64,000 nt of DNA, taken from an uncultured Bacteroidales bacterium. Lineage in GTDB: Bacteria; Bacteroidota; Bacteroidia; Bacteroidales; UBA932. Below, piece after piece: positions 54,495 to 62,308 of this stretch. Within the stretch, counting starts at the first letter, position 1; every line of letters begins with the position of its first letter. The position numbers were made by a program, and so were the translations under genes. The notes below the pieces were generated by a model. That model did no database searches. It saw only the letters and a program-made list of their open reading frames with translations, and was not told where the DNA came from. The stretch spans positions 62,001-126,000 of the forward strand of contig CALVDT010000015.1 of assembly GCA_944326385.1 (NCBI GenBank), in the 5' to 3' direction.

Positions 54495-55760
54495 TCAGTA
54501 TTCCTCTATGGCAAAGGTTACAGCCACATCTCCGAAATTTTCCCGGACACCATTGTGTGCTTCAAGGTAACGTCTGCTCAGAGAACCTCTCCAGACTATG
54601 TCGTCCCTGGTCCTGAACGGGAGATCGACTTCGAATCCATAGCTTTTCGAGGCGATTTTCACCACTGCAGTGCATTTCCATGATGTCTGTTTGCCTCCGT
54701 CATCTTCTATTATCATGAATGCACAGTTCTCCACCTGTCCGGTCCAGTCCGAAAACAGCACTACCTTGAACGGCAGGGTTTCTCCCACCTGGCTTCTCTT
54801 CACCACTATCATGAAGTCCGTGATGGACGGAGAATACAGCTGGAGTTCCGCTTCAGTGCTTGCAGTGAAGTTTTCCACGGCGCCGCATTTGATGAAGAAT
54901 TCAGATGCCCCTGCAAACCACGTGTCATAGTTCCGGTACATGGTGAAATCCTGCAGGGTCAGGGACTTGCCCGATATTTCACCTGATGTCCCTGTCTTCG
55001 TGCCGGAAGCCTTTGACGGATTGATGACTATCTCCCCGCCCTCAAGCGTCCATCCGGGGTAGAGCTTGCGGATCATGTCGAGACTCAGGTGTCCTTCGTC
55101 CGAATTCCTGTTGACCACCCATACGGGATATTTCTCAGCCATCTGTTCATCCACCACTACGGTTTCGATTTCCGTGGCCCCGGTCATGTCCCTGCGCAGG
55201 CGGTATCCTATGTTTGTCGAGGATTCGTCTTCAGGGTCGTAAGTGATTATCGGAATGTTGTCTCCGCCGCTCCAGTTTTCAGAAAACGGCCAGTAGACCT
55301 GGATATCGGACGATGCGAGCAATCCGATGTATCGCTCCACATCCTCCTCGCTTCCGACAGTTATGCCGGACGGACCGGCGGCCTTTGTGCCTATCCTTGA
55401 AACCAGATGTTCCCGGATGAGCGATGACAGCGGTTTGTCATATTCCGCCTCCGATTTAAGCTGGAGGTGTTCGTCTCCTACTCCGGCTCCGGGATTGGCG
55501 AACAGGTTCGACATCGTGTACTCTTCATCGTATCCGTTTGCCGAGGAGGCGGAGACGGCATCGTGGATTTCCTTGATATGCTCCTGCTCAAGCGGCAGCT
55601 CTGCCAGCAGGCCTGCTATTTCAGCCAGCGTAGGCCCGTATTCTGCCTGATCTTCGGTTCTGCTGTCTTCATCGGCCGGGATAGGGTCGATGCATCCTGC
55701 TGCAGTACAATACAGCAGCGCAATCGCCAGAACGGATCTGGCTGTGATTCTCTTCTTCAT
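54495..55760 (-). CDS. Lipoprotein of unknown function
   Basis: I took the ATG at 55760 (MKKRITARSVLAIALLYCTAAGC, a lipobox ending at Cys 23) over an upstream start eight codons earlier. The 421-residue product has a low-complexity acidic segment after the signal, a region with YWPFSENWSGGDNIPIITYDPE at residues ~155-180 and a beta-rich C-terminal half including WFAGASEFFIKCGAVENF and WTGQVENCAFMIIEDDGGK. I do not recognise a named domain. It converges with the U32-family gene and is read alone. Confidence 0.7.
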   Translation of the reverse strand: MKKRITARSVLAIALLYCTAAGCIDPIPADEDSRTEDQAEYGPTLAEIAGLLAELPLEQEHIKEIHDAVSASSANGYDEEYTMSNLFANPGAGVGDEHLQLKSEAEYDKPLSSLIREHLVSRIGTKAAGPSGITVGSEEDVERYIGLLASSDIQVYWPFSENWSGGDNIPIITYDPEDESSTNIGYRLRRDMTGATEIETVVVDEQMAEKYPVWVVNRNSDEGHLSLDMIRKLYPGWTLEGGEIVINPSKASGTKTGTSGEISGKSLTLQDFTMYRNYDTWFAGASEFFIKCGAVENFTASTEAELQLYSPSITDFMIVVKRSQVGETLPFKVVLFSDWTGQVENCAFMIIEDDGGKQTSWKCTAVVKIASKSYGFEVDLPFRTRDDIVWRGSLSRRYLEAHNGVRENFGDVAVTFAIEEY

Positions 55761-55832
55761 GGCTGTCTCTCTTTTTTTCTGCAAATTGAGCGATAGCTAT
55801 CCGTTTTTTCAAGAAATAAACGTTTAATCGGC

Positions 55833-55868
55833 AAAAAACGGCTACAGGGCTGTCAACGGCCGTTTTTT
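55833..55868 (-). terminator. Terminator of the pbp1A-ddl-prmC operon
   Basis: Ten-base arms (55833-55842 and 55859-55868, A6CGGC with GCCGT6) form a perfect stem on the minus strand ending in T6. The prmC stop codon lies in the hairpin itself, so coding sequence provides one arm. Confidence 0.8.
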
Positions 55869-56740
55869 CTGAAGAATACGAACCTGTCCCGGCCCGCGAG
55901 ATCTTTTGCGATATGCGCTTCCCTGAATCCGGAGTCTGTGAAAATCCCGCGTACAGCCTCACCGAAGGCCTCATTTATCTCGACAGCGCCTCGGCCGCCA
56001 GGATAAAGGTGTGCCATGGCGATTCTGCTGATGGCCTTATAGAATAGAAGAGGATCTGCATCCGGGACGAAAAGTGCAAGACCCGGCTCGTGGTTGAGGA
56101 CGTTCTTTTCCATCAGTCTTTTTTCGCATTCCCTCACATATGGCGGATTGCTGATGATAAGGTCTGCCCTGTCCATTCCTGCTGCCTCCAGTGCCGATGA
56201 TATTTCTTCGGGATCGGCAAGTACGTCCAGCCTGATGAATTCCGGAGCATTGCCTGAGATATCCTGCCCGTAAGCCACTTCCAGTGCTTCTGCCGAAATG
56301 TCCGCCCCGACGACGCGGGCATCCGGCAAATAGTGGGCGAGAGTCCATGCAATGCATCCTGACCCCGTGCACAGATCAAGAATCCGGAGGGAGTCCTGCC
56401 CGGATGCCGGAATGATGTCGTTTATCAGCCGGCTGCACAGGAGTTCCGTTTCCGGCCGCGGTATAAGTACCGCAGGACTTACATGGAAGGTGAGTCCGCA
56501 GAATTCCGTCTTGCCCAGGATGTATTGCAGCGGTTCATGGCTGCATAGCCGGTCCAGCGCATTCATGAGTTTTGCCAGTTCCGGCCCGGATACGATGTGC
56601 TGCGGCTCTGTGACATGGAAATAGCCCGGCACTCCGAGTACCGAACTGTACAGTATCCTGATCATGGAGCCGGCTTCCTCTCTCCCGTAAACGGGCTCAA
56701 GCCTTTCTCCTGCTTCCGTCACGAAGTCCTTCAGCTGCAT
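55853..56740 (-). CDS. prmC: Release factor glutamine methyltransferase
   Basis: Methylates the Gln of the GGQ motif in peptide release factors, using SAM. The 295-residue protein has an N-terminal helical domain and a Rossmann methyltransferase domain with motif I RILDLCTGSGCIAWTLA, VVGADISAEALEVA, and the substrate motif LIISNPPYVRE. The start lies nine bases after the ddl stop, as the last gene of pbp1A-ddl-prmC. The C-terminal codons form part of the terminator. Confidence 0.95.
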   Translation of the reverse strand: MQLKDFVTEAGERLEPVYGREEAGSMIRILYSSVLGVPGYFHVTEPQHIVSGPELAKLMNALDRLCSHEPLQYILGKTEFCGLTFHVSPAVLIPRPETELLCSRLINDIIPASGQDSLRILDLCTGSGCIAWTLAHYLPDARVVGADISAEALEVAYGQDISGNAPEFIRLDVLADPEEISSALEAAGMDRADLIISNPPYVRECEKRLMEKNVLNHEPGLALFVPDADPLLFYKAISRIAMAHLYPGGRGAVEINEAFGEAVRGIFTDSGFREAHIAKDLAGRDRFVFFRKNGR

Positions 56741-56749
56741 GGCCTTGTC

Positions 56750-57763
56750 TCAGCCTTCCATTATTTCCGTAAGGAAATCGGTGATGTCGATTCCGGCTGT
56801 CCGGAGCATCTTTGGCACGAGGGATGCGCTTGTCATCCCCGGTATTGTGTTGACTTCAAGGAAATAAAGGTCATCTCCTGAAAGGATGTAATCCACTCTT
56901 ACGACACCCGAGCAGCCGAGTCTGGCATATATCTTCTTCGATGCTGCCTGTATCTTCGCAGTCAGGTCCTCCGGAATCGGGGCAGGACAGATTTCATCGC
57001 TGAAACCGTTGTATTTGGCGTCGTAGTCGAAGAACTCATGGTCGGTCACGATTTCTATAACAGGAAGGGCCACGAGTTCCTTTCCGTTGAAATACACGGC
57101 ATCCGTAAGTTCCCTGCCGGGGATGAACTTCTCTGCCAGCACCATCTTGCCTTCCGAGAAGGCGGTCTTTACGGCATCGTCGAATTCCTCTTCCTTCTTG
57201 ACTTTCACCACACCGAAACTCGACCCTCCGTCGGTCGGCTTTACGAACAGGGGAAGTCCGAGCTTGCCTATCACTTTTTCCCGGAGTCCGGGGATGTCCT
57301 CACCTTTCCTTATGAACACGTCATCAGCGCATTTCACGTAGTCCGTGTTCCTGAGATAATTCTTGCAGGTGAACTTGTCGAATGTTATGGTGGATACGAA
57401 GGCACTGCAGCTGCTGAAAGGTATGCCGAGCATTTCGAGATACCCCTGCATCAGCCCGTTTTCCCCGGGTGTCCCGTGCTGCATTATGTATGCATAGTCG
57501 AATTTCACCTTCTCCCCGGCCGCTGTCACCGAGAAATCGGTCTTGTCTATTTCAGGACGTGCGTTTTCCGGAAGGATTACCCTTACGGAATTCCTTTTCC
57601 GGTATGATACCAGAACCCAGTGTCCGAACCGGGCGAAAATTTCGTAGACATCATATCTGGATCCGTCTATGCGTGACGATATGAATTCTCCGCTCCGGCA
57701 GGAAATCTCCCACTCGGAAGAGTCGCTGCCGTAGATCACGGCAATGGAATTGTATCTGTTCAT
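56750..57763 (-). CDS. ddl: D-alanine--D-alanine ligase
   Basis: Joins two D-Ala for peptidoglycan. The ATG at 57763 (MNRYNSIAVIYGSDSSEW) is preferred over a TTG three codons upstream that overlaps the pbp1A stop. The 337-residue protein is an ATP-grasp enzyme: YIMQHGTPGENGLMQGYLEMLG, GLPLFVKPTDGGSSFGVVKV, EKFIPGRELTDAVYF, RVDYILSGDDLYFLEVNTIPGMT. A small departure is HGTPGENG where HGxxGEDG is usual. It sits five bases after pbp1A. Confidence 0.95.
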   Translation of the reverse strand: MNRYNSIAVIYGSDSSEWEISCRSGEFISSRIDGSRYDVYEIFARFGHWVLVSYRKRNSVRVILPENARPEIDKTDFSVTAAGEKVKFDYAYIMQHGTPGENGLMQGYLEMLGIPFSSCSAFVSTITFDKFTCKNYLRNTDYVKCADDVFIRKGEDIPGLREKVIGKLGLPLFVKPTDGGSSFGVVKVKKEEEFDDAVKTAFSEGKMVLAEKFIPGRELTDAVYFNGKELVALPVIEIVTDHEFFDYDAKYNGFSDEICPAPIPEDLTAKIQAASKKIYARLGCSGVVRVDYILSGDDLYFLEVNTIPGMTSASLVPKMLRTAGIDITDFLTEIMEG

Positions 57764-57768
57764 GATTG

Positions 57769-60114
57769 TCAATCAAAAAAGTCTTCTGTAGAGGTGTCGG
57801 ACACTGCATCCGCATCGCTGCCGTCGCAGTCAAGGTCGAGGTGCATGCCTGCCGGAGCGACGAACTTTTCGTCTCCCGTTATTCCCAGTGTGCCGTCCTC
57901 CAGCACTTTGTTCATGAAGATACCCCAGATAGGCAGGGCCATGTTGGAACCCTGTCCCAGGGCAAGGGATTCAAAGTGTACCTGCCGGTCTTCAGCACCG
58001 ACCCAGACACCGGCTGTGATGGCAGGTGTGTAGCCGATGAACCATCCGTCTGCCTGATCGTTAGTGGTCCCGGTCTTTCCCGCGACTTCTCCCATGATAT
58101 GGTATTTGTAACGGAGACGCACAGCCGTACCGCCGGTCACCACTCCCTGCATCAGGTTTGCCATGAGATATGCCGTCTGTTCGCTTATGGCCTCATGTTT
58201 GGCGTTGCTGAATTCGGACAGGAGATTCCCCATGTTGTCTTCAATCCTTGTGACGAACATGGGTTCCACATAGACTCCGCGCGAAGGGAAGGTGTTGTAT
58301 GCCGAGACCATCTCGTAAAGGGACAGGTCGGCAGGGCCTACGCACAGTGAAGGGACTTCATCGATATGGCTGCCTATACCCATCTTCCTCATCATTTCAG
58401 CCATGGCATGCGGTCCGAACTGCTTCATCAGGTAAGCTGAGATATTGTTGCTGCTCTTGGTGAGGCCCCATTTCAAGGTCACGGTCTTTCCTATCCATTC
58501 TTCGCTGTCCGTACTCTGCGGTGTCCAGGTGTCCTCGCCCACTATGAATGTCTGCGGCACGTTCACCACCCTGTCGCAAGGGGACATCCCTTCCTGCATG
58601 GCCAATGTGTAGAGGAACGGCTTGATGGTGGAACCCACCTGCCTCTTTCCCTGACTGACATTGTCGTATTTGAAATACCTGTAGTCCGGTCCTCCGACAT
58701 ATGCCTTGACATGGCCTGTCTCCGGCTCGATGGCCATGAATGCCGCCCGGAGATGCGCCTTGTAGTATCTTATGGAGTCGTCAGGCGTCATGAGGGTGTC
58801 GATATACCCTTTGCCATCCCAGGAGAAGACCCTCATCTCCGTCTTTTTCCTGAAACTTTTCTGTATCTCCTGTTCGGAAGCGCCGTTGGCCTTCATTATG
58901 CGATATCTGTCGCTCCATCTTCTGGCCTGGGCCATAAGCCTGTCGATGGTGGCTTTATCCACATCGTTGGAGAACGGTTTGTTCCGCTTTCCCCTCTGGT
59001 CTCTCCAGAAACTGTTCTGCAGATCCAGTCCAAGGTGCTCTGCGACGGCTTCCTCGGCGTACTGCTGCATCTTGTAGTTTATCGTCGTGTATATCCGGAG
59101 TCCGTCCTTGTCGAGACTGTATGCAGAGCCGTCCGCTTTCCTGTTCTTGTTGAGCCATCCGTAAAGATCATCGTCGGCCCAGCGGAGAGAGTCCGTCCTG
59201 TAGTCTTCGTATATGCTGTAGGATGAGCGTTCAGGCTTGTCTGCCCTCATGGTCCTCCGCAGCATGTCCCTGAAATATGGTGCAAGGCCGGCATTGTGGT
59301 CCTGCATCTGGTAAGCAAGCATTATCGGGAGATTGCTGATGGAGTCAGCCGCCTCTTCCGTGAGATATCCTGCCTTGGCCATCTGTCTGAGGACAAAGTT
59401 CCTGCGGCCGAGAGCCTTGTCAGGATTCAGGACGGGGTTGTATCTGGTGGGCTTGTTCACCATGCCCACGAGCATGGCGCTTTCTTCGGCAGTGAGTTCC
59501 GAAGGATTCTTTGAGAAGAATGTCTGGGAAGCCGTCTTGATACCGTACGCATTGCTGCCGAAGAATACGGCATTCATGTACATGGTGAGTATCTCATCCT
59601 TGGTGTAGTTCCTTTCCAGCTTGACGGCCGTGATCCACTCCTTGAGCTTCACCCATATCATCTTGACCTGTCTTGACCCGGGGAATCTGCCTCCCAGATC
59701 CTCCCTCGGATAAAGTGTCTTGGCAAGCTGCTGAGTTATGGTGCTGCCGCCTCCCTGGCTGGAGTCGCTCATCATCAGCGTCTTCACCAGAACCCTCGCA
59801 AGACTCCTGAAATCTATTCCCGAGTGCGAATAGAACCGGACATCTTCAGTGGCGACCGCTGCCTGTATGAGGTATGGCGACAGTTCCTCATAGCTTACGT
59901 ATGACCTGTTCTCGATGTGGAATGTAGTCAATATCTCCCCGTCTTCCGCTATTACCTGCGTGGCGAGCTTGCTTTCAGGATTCTCCAGCTCTTCGAAGGA
60001 AGGAATGTCGGCAAATGCCCATACGGCAAGTATGAGAAGCGCAAAACTTACTATCGGAACGAGCAGTATGATCCAGAACCACTTGATTATCCTTTTCCTT
60101 GTAATGTCTTTCAT
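57769..60114 (-). CDS. mrcA: Class A penicillin-binding protein (PBP1A-like)
   Basis: A bifunctional peptidoglycan synthase of 781 residues. One membrane span (residues ~11-34) is followed by the GT51 glycosyltransferase domain (VATEDVRFYSHSGIDFRSLAR, GGGSTITQQLAKTLYPRED, YTKDEILTMYMNAVFFGSNAYG) and the transpeptidase domain with the active-site STIK in QVGSTIKPFLYT, SSNN, and KTGTTNDQADGWFIG. The C-terminus is acidic and ends STEDFFD. It heads the pbp1A-ddl-prmC cluster. Confidence 0.95.
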   Translation of the reverse strand: MKDITRKRIIKWFWIILLVPIVSFALLILAVWAFADIPSFEELENPESKLATQVIAEDGEILTTFHIENRSYVSYEELSPYLIQAAVATEDVRFYSHSGIDFRSLARVLVKTLMMSDSSQGGGSTITQQLAKTLYPREDLGGRFPGSRQVKMIWVKLKEWITAVKLERNYTKDEILTMYMNAVFFGSNAYGIKTASQTFFSKNPSELTAEESAMLVGMVNKPTRYNPVLNPDKALGRRNFVLRQMAKAGYLTEEAADSISNLPIMLAYQMQDHNAGLAPYFRDMLRRTMRADKPERSSYSIYEDYRTDSLRWADDDLYGWLNKNRKADGSAYSLDKDGLRIYTTINYKMQQYAEEAVAEHLGLDLQNSFWRDQRGKRNKPFSNDVDKATIDRLMAQARRWSDRYRIMKANGASEQEIQKSFRKKTEMRVFSWDGKGYIDTLMTPDDSIRYYKAHLRAAFMAIEPETGHVKAYVGGPDYRYFKYDNVSQGKRQVGSTIKPFLYTLAMQEGMSPCDRVVNVPQTFIVGEDTWTPQSTDSEEWIGKTVTLKWGLTKSSNNISAYLMKQFGPHAMAEMMRKMGIGSHIDEVPSLCVGPADLSLYEMVSAYNTFPSRGVYVEPMFVTRIEDNMGNLLSEFSNAKHEAISEQTAYLMANLMQGVVTGGTAVRLRYKYHIMGEVAGKTGTTNDQADGWFIGYTPAITAGVWVGAEDRQVHFESLALGQGSNMALPIWGIFMNKVLEDGTLGITGDEKFVAPAGMHLDLDCDGSDADAVSDTSTEDFFD

Positions 60115-60134
60115 CCTTTGAATGGTTTGAACCG

Positions 60135-60142
60135 CAAAAATA
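60135..60142 (-). promoter_or_regulatory. Promoter -7 box of pbp1A
   Basis: TATTTTTG on the minus strand, a perfect TAnnTTTG, 20 bases before the start codon. The upstream box is weak. Confidence 0.45.
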
Positions 60143-60229
60143 GCAACAAAATGATGAAAATCACATCTTCTGAACGGATTTTACTGAAAATTGAAAAGAT
60201 AATGCAGGTGGGGTGATGCATATTATGTA

Positions 60230-60237
60230 TAAATTTG
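60230..60237 (+). promoter_or_regulatory. Promoter -7 box of the GH127-like gene
   Basis: TAAATTTG, matching TAnnTTTG, 31 bases before the ATG at 60269. No clear upstream box. The 154-base region between the divergent genes holds nothing else I can recognise. Confidence 0.45.
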
Positions 60238-60268
60238 TCAACAGTAGTAACTGTCAAAAATATTCCAT

Positions 60269-62299
60269 ATGAAAAATGCCCGATTTCTTCTGCCGTTGAT
60301 CGTTCTGTGCCTGGTGGCCTGCTCGGGTGCCGAACAGCAGAAGCCGAATTATCAGGGGAACCGTCTCCCTTTGCAGCAGGAAGCGTTCATGGAACTTCCT
60401 CTCGGAAGCATCACCCCGGCAGGCTGGCTGAGGGAGATGCTCATTTCCCAGAAGAACGGGGCGACAGGGCATCTGGATGAAATGTATCCGGAAGTCATGG
60501 GGCCGCGCAACGGATGGCTGGGAGGCGACGGTGACCAGTGGGAACGCGGTCCTTACTGGATCGACGGTCTGCTGCCGCTTGCATACATTCTGGATGACGA
60601 GGAACTGAAGGAAAAGGTGCAGCCATGGATCGAATGGTCTCTTGCAAGCCAGCAGGAGGACGGCTATTTCGGTCCGGTGAAGGATTACGGGCATGAACCT
60701 GGTCTGCAGAGGAACAAATGCCGTGACTGGTGGCCGAAGATGGTCATGCTCAAGGTCATGATGCAATATTATTCCGCTACGGGCGATGAAAGGGTGATAG
60801 ATTTCATGACAGGATATTTCCATTACCAGCTGGATAATCTGGATGAATTCCCTCTCGACCACTGGAGTTTCTGGGGCCGGTTCAGAGGCGGGGACAACAT
60901 GATGGCCGTATACTGGCTCTATAATATTACCGGAGACAGGAAGCTCCTGGACCTGGGGGACAAGCTTTACGCACAGACGGAACCGTACGTCAGGATATTC
61001 CTCGAAAGAGACAAGCTTACCAGACCCGGGACAATCCATGCCGTGAATCTCGCGCAGGGTCTGAAGACACCTGTGGTATACTGGCAGGCAGATCCGGATC
61101 CGGTGTATCTGGAAGCCATGGACTGTGCCATGGATGACCTGCGCCGCTTCCACGGATACCCTGTCGGCATCTTCAGCGGGGACGAGGATATCCATGGGAA
61201 TGACCCGACACAGGGAATCGAACTGTGTACGATAGTGGAGTTCATGTTCTCCCTCGAGACGATGTACAGGATCACAGGCAATCCGGAGTATGCGGACCTT
61301 CTGGAAAAGGTCGCGTACAATGCCTTGCCTGCCCAGGTGGATGACAACTTCATCAACAGGCAGTATTTCCAGCAGGTGAATCAGGTCCGCCTTACACCCG
61401 GGATGAAGAATTTCGATGTCAACCATGACGGGCTCGACCATTGCTTCGGTTTTCTGACAGGATATCCGTGCTGTACGTCGAACATGCATCAGGGCTGGCC
61501 GAAATTCACCCAGAACCTGTGGTACGCCACGAGGGAGAACGGAGTGGCCGTGTCCCAGTATGCCCCTTCTGAAGTGGAGATGCTTGTCGCGGACAGCGTC
61601 CGCGTCAGAATAGTGGAAGATACAGCCTATCCGTTCGAGGAGACGATCCGTTTTACAGTCTCGGACATCGGGAGACCGGCAGAGTTCGGTTTCAGTATGC
61701 GTATCCCGGGCTGGAGTGACGGTGCTTCGGTGAAAGTGAACGGGAAGCCGCTGGATGCCGTTCCAGACAGCAAGGGAATGGTCACGATTGTCCGCCGGTG
61801 GTGCAGCGGTGATAATGTCGAGCTGGAGTTTGTGCCCGAAACAAGACTTACCGAATGGAAGGAGAATGCCGTAAGCGTGGAACGGGGTCCTCTTGTGTAT
61901 GCACTGAAGATGGATAGCCGGGAAAGGAAGGTCAGACATGATGACGGTTCACCGCAGGGCAGATGGCATTACGAGCATGAATCCACGACCCCGTGGAATT
62001 ACGCCTTGATACAGTGCCCGGAGGACAGCATGGAACAGCACTATGAGGTCATTGTACATGAAGACAAGGTGAACGGCCTGTCCCCGTGGTCCGAGGAGGC
62101 GGCTCCGATATCCATCATGACCAGAGCCTTGACTGTCCCTTCCTGGAAGGAATACAACAATATGGCCGGGCCTCTGCCGTACAGCATAATGTATGGGCTG
62201 GAAACAGGGGAGGAAAGAATGATAGAACTTATACCTTATGGATGTACTACATTGAGAATCACTGAATTCCCTATGAAAGGAAAACATTCGGCGGAATAG
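60269..62299 (+). CDS. GH127-like (DUF1680) glycoside hydrolase, lipoprotein
   Basis: A 676-residue lipoprotein (MKNARFLLPLIVLCLVAC) of the beta-L-arabinofuranosidase-like DUF1680 group. The (alpha/alpha)6 barrel spans residues ~40-430: PLGSITPAGWLREML, GDQWERGPYWIDGLLPLAY, ELCTIVEFMFSLETMYRITG and the Cys-containing segment GYPCCTSNMHQGWPKF, which in GH127 supplies the zinc-binding and catalytic cysteines. Beta-sandwich domains follow (FGFSMRIPGWSDGASVKVNG, VERGPLVYALKM). It may release L-arabinose or a related sugar; the family now contains several specificities. A hybrid sensor gene starts ten bases downstream. Confidence 0.85.
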   Translation: MKNARFLLPLIVLCLVACSGAEQQKPNYQGNRLPLQQEAFMELPLGSITPAGWLREMLISQKNGATGHLDEMYPEVMGPRNGWLGGDGDQWERGPYWIDGLLPLAYILDDEELKEKVQPWIEWSLASQQEDGYFGPVKDYGHEPGLQRNKCRDWWPKMVMLKVMMQYYSATGDERVIDFMTGYFHYQLDNLDEFPLDHWSFWGRFRGGDNMMAVYWLYNITGDRKLLDLGDKLYAQTEPYVRIFLERDKLTRPGTIHAVNLAQGLKTPVVYWQADPDPVYLEAMDCAMDDLRRFHGYPVGIFSGDEDIHGNDPTQGIELCTIVEFMFSLETMYRITGNPEYADLLEKVAYNALPAQVDDNFINRQYFQQVNQVRLTPGMKNFDVNHDGLDHCFGFLTGYPCCTSNMHQGWPKFTQNLWYATRENGVAVSQYAPSEVEMLVADSVRVRIVEDTAYPFEETIRFTVSDIGRPAEFGFSMRIPGWSDGASVKVNGKPLDAVPDSKGMVTIVRRWCSGDNVELEFVPETRLTEWKENAVSVERGPLVYALKMDSRERKVRHDDGSPQGRWHYEHESTTPWNYALIQCPEDSMEQHYEVIVHEDKVNGLSPWSEEAAPISIMTRALTVPSWKEYNNMAGPLPYSIMYGLETGEERMIELIPYGCTTLRITEFPMKGKHSAE

Positions 62300-62308
62300 T
62301 TGCGGTAC

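Noticed and set aside
60254..61939. 561-codon open frame on the minus strand
   Set aside because: Antisense to the GH127-like gene, His/Arg/Pro-rich, with no recognisable domain or start context.
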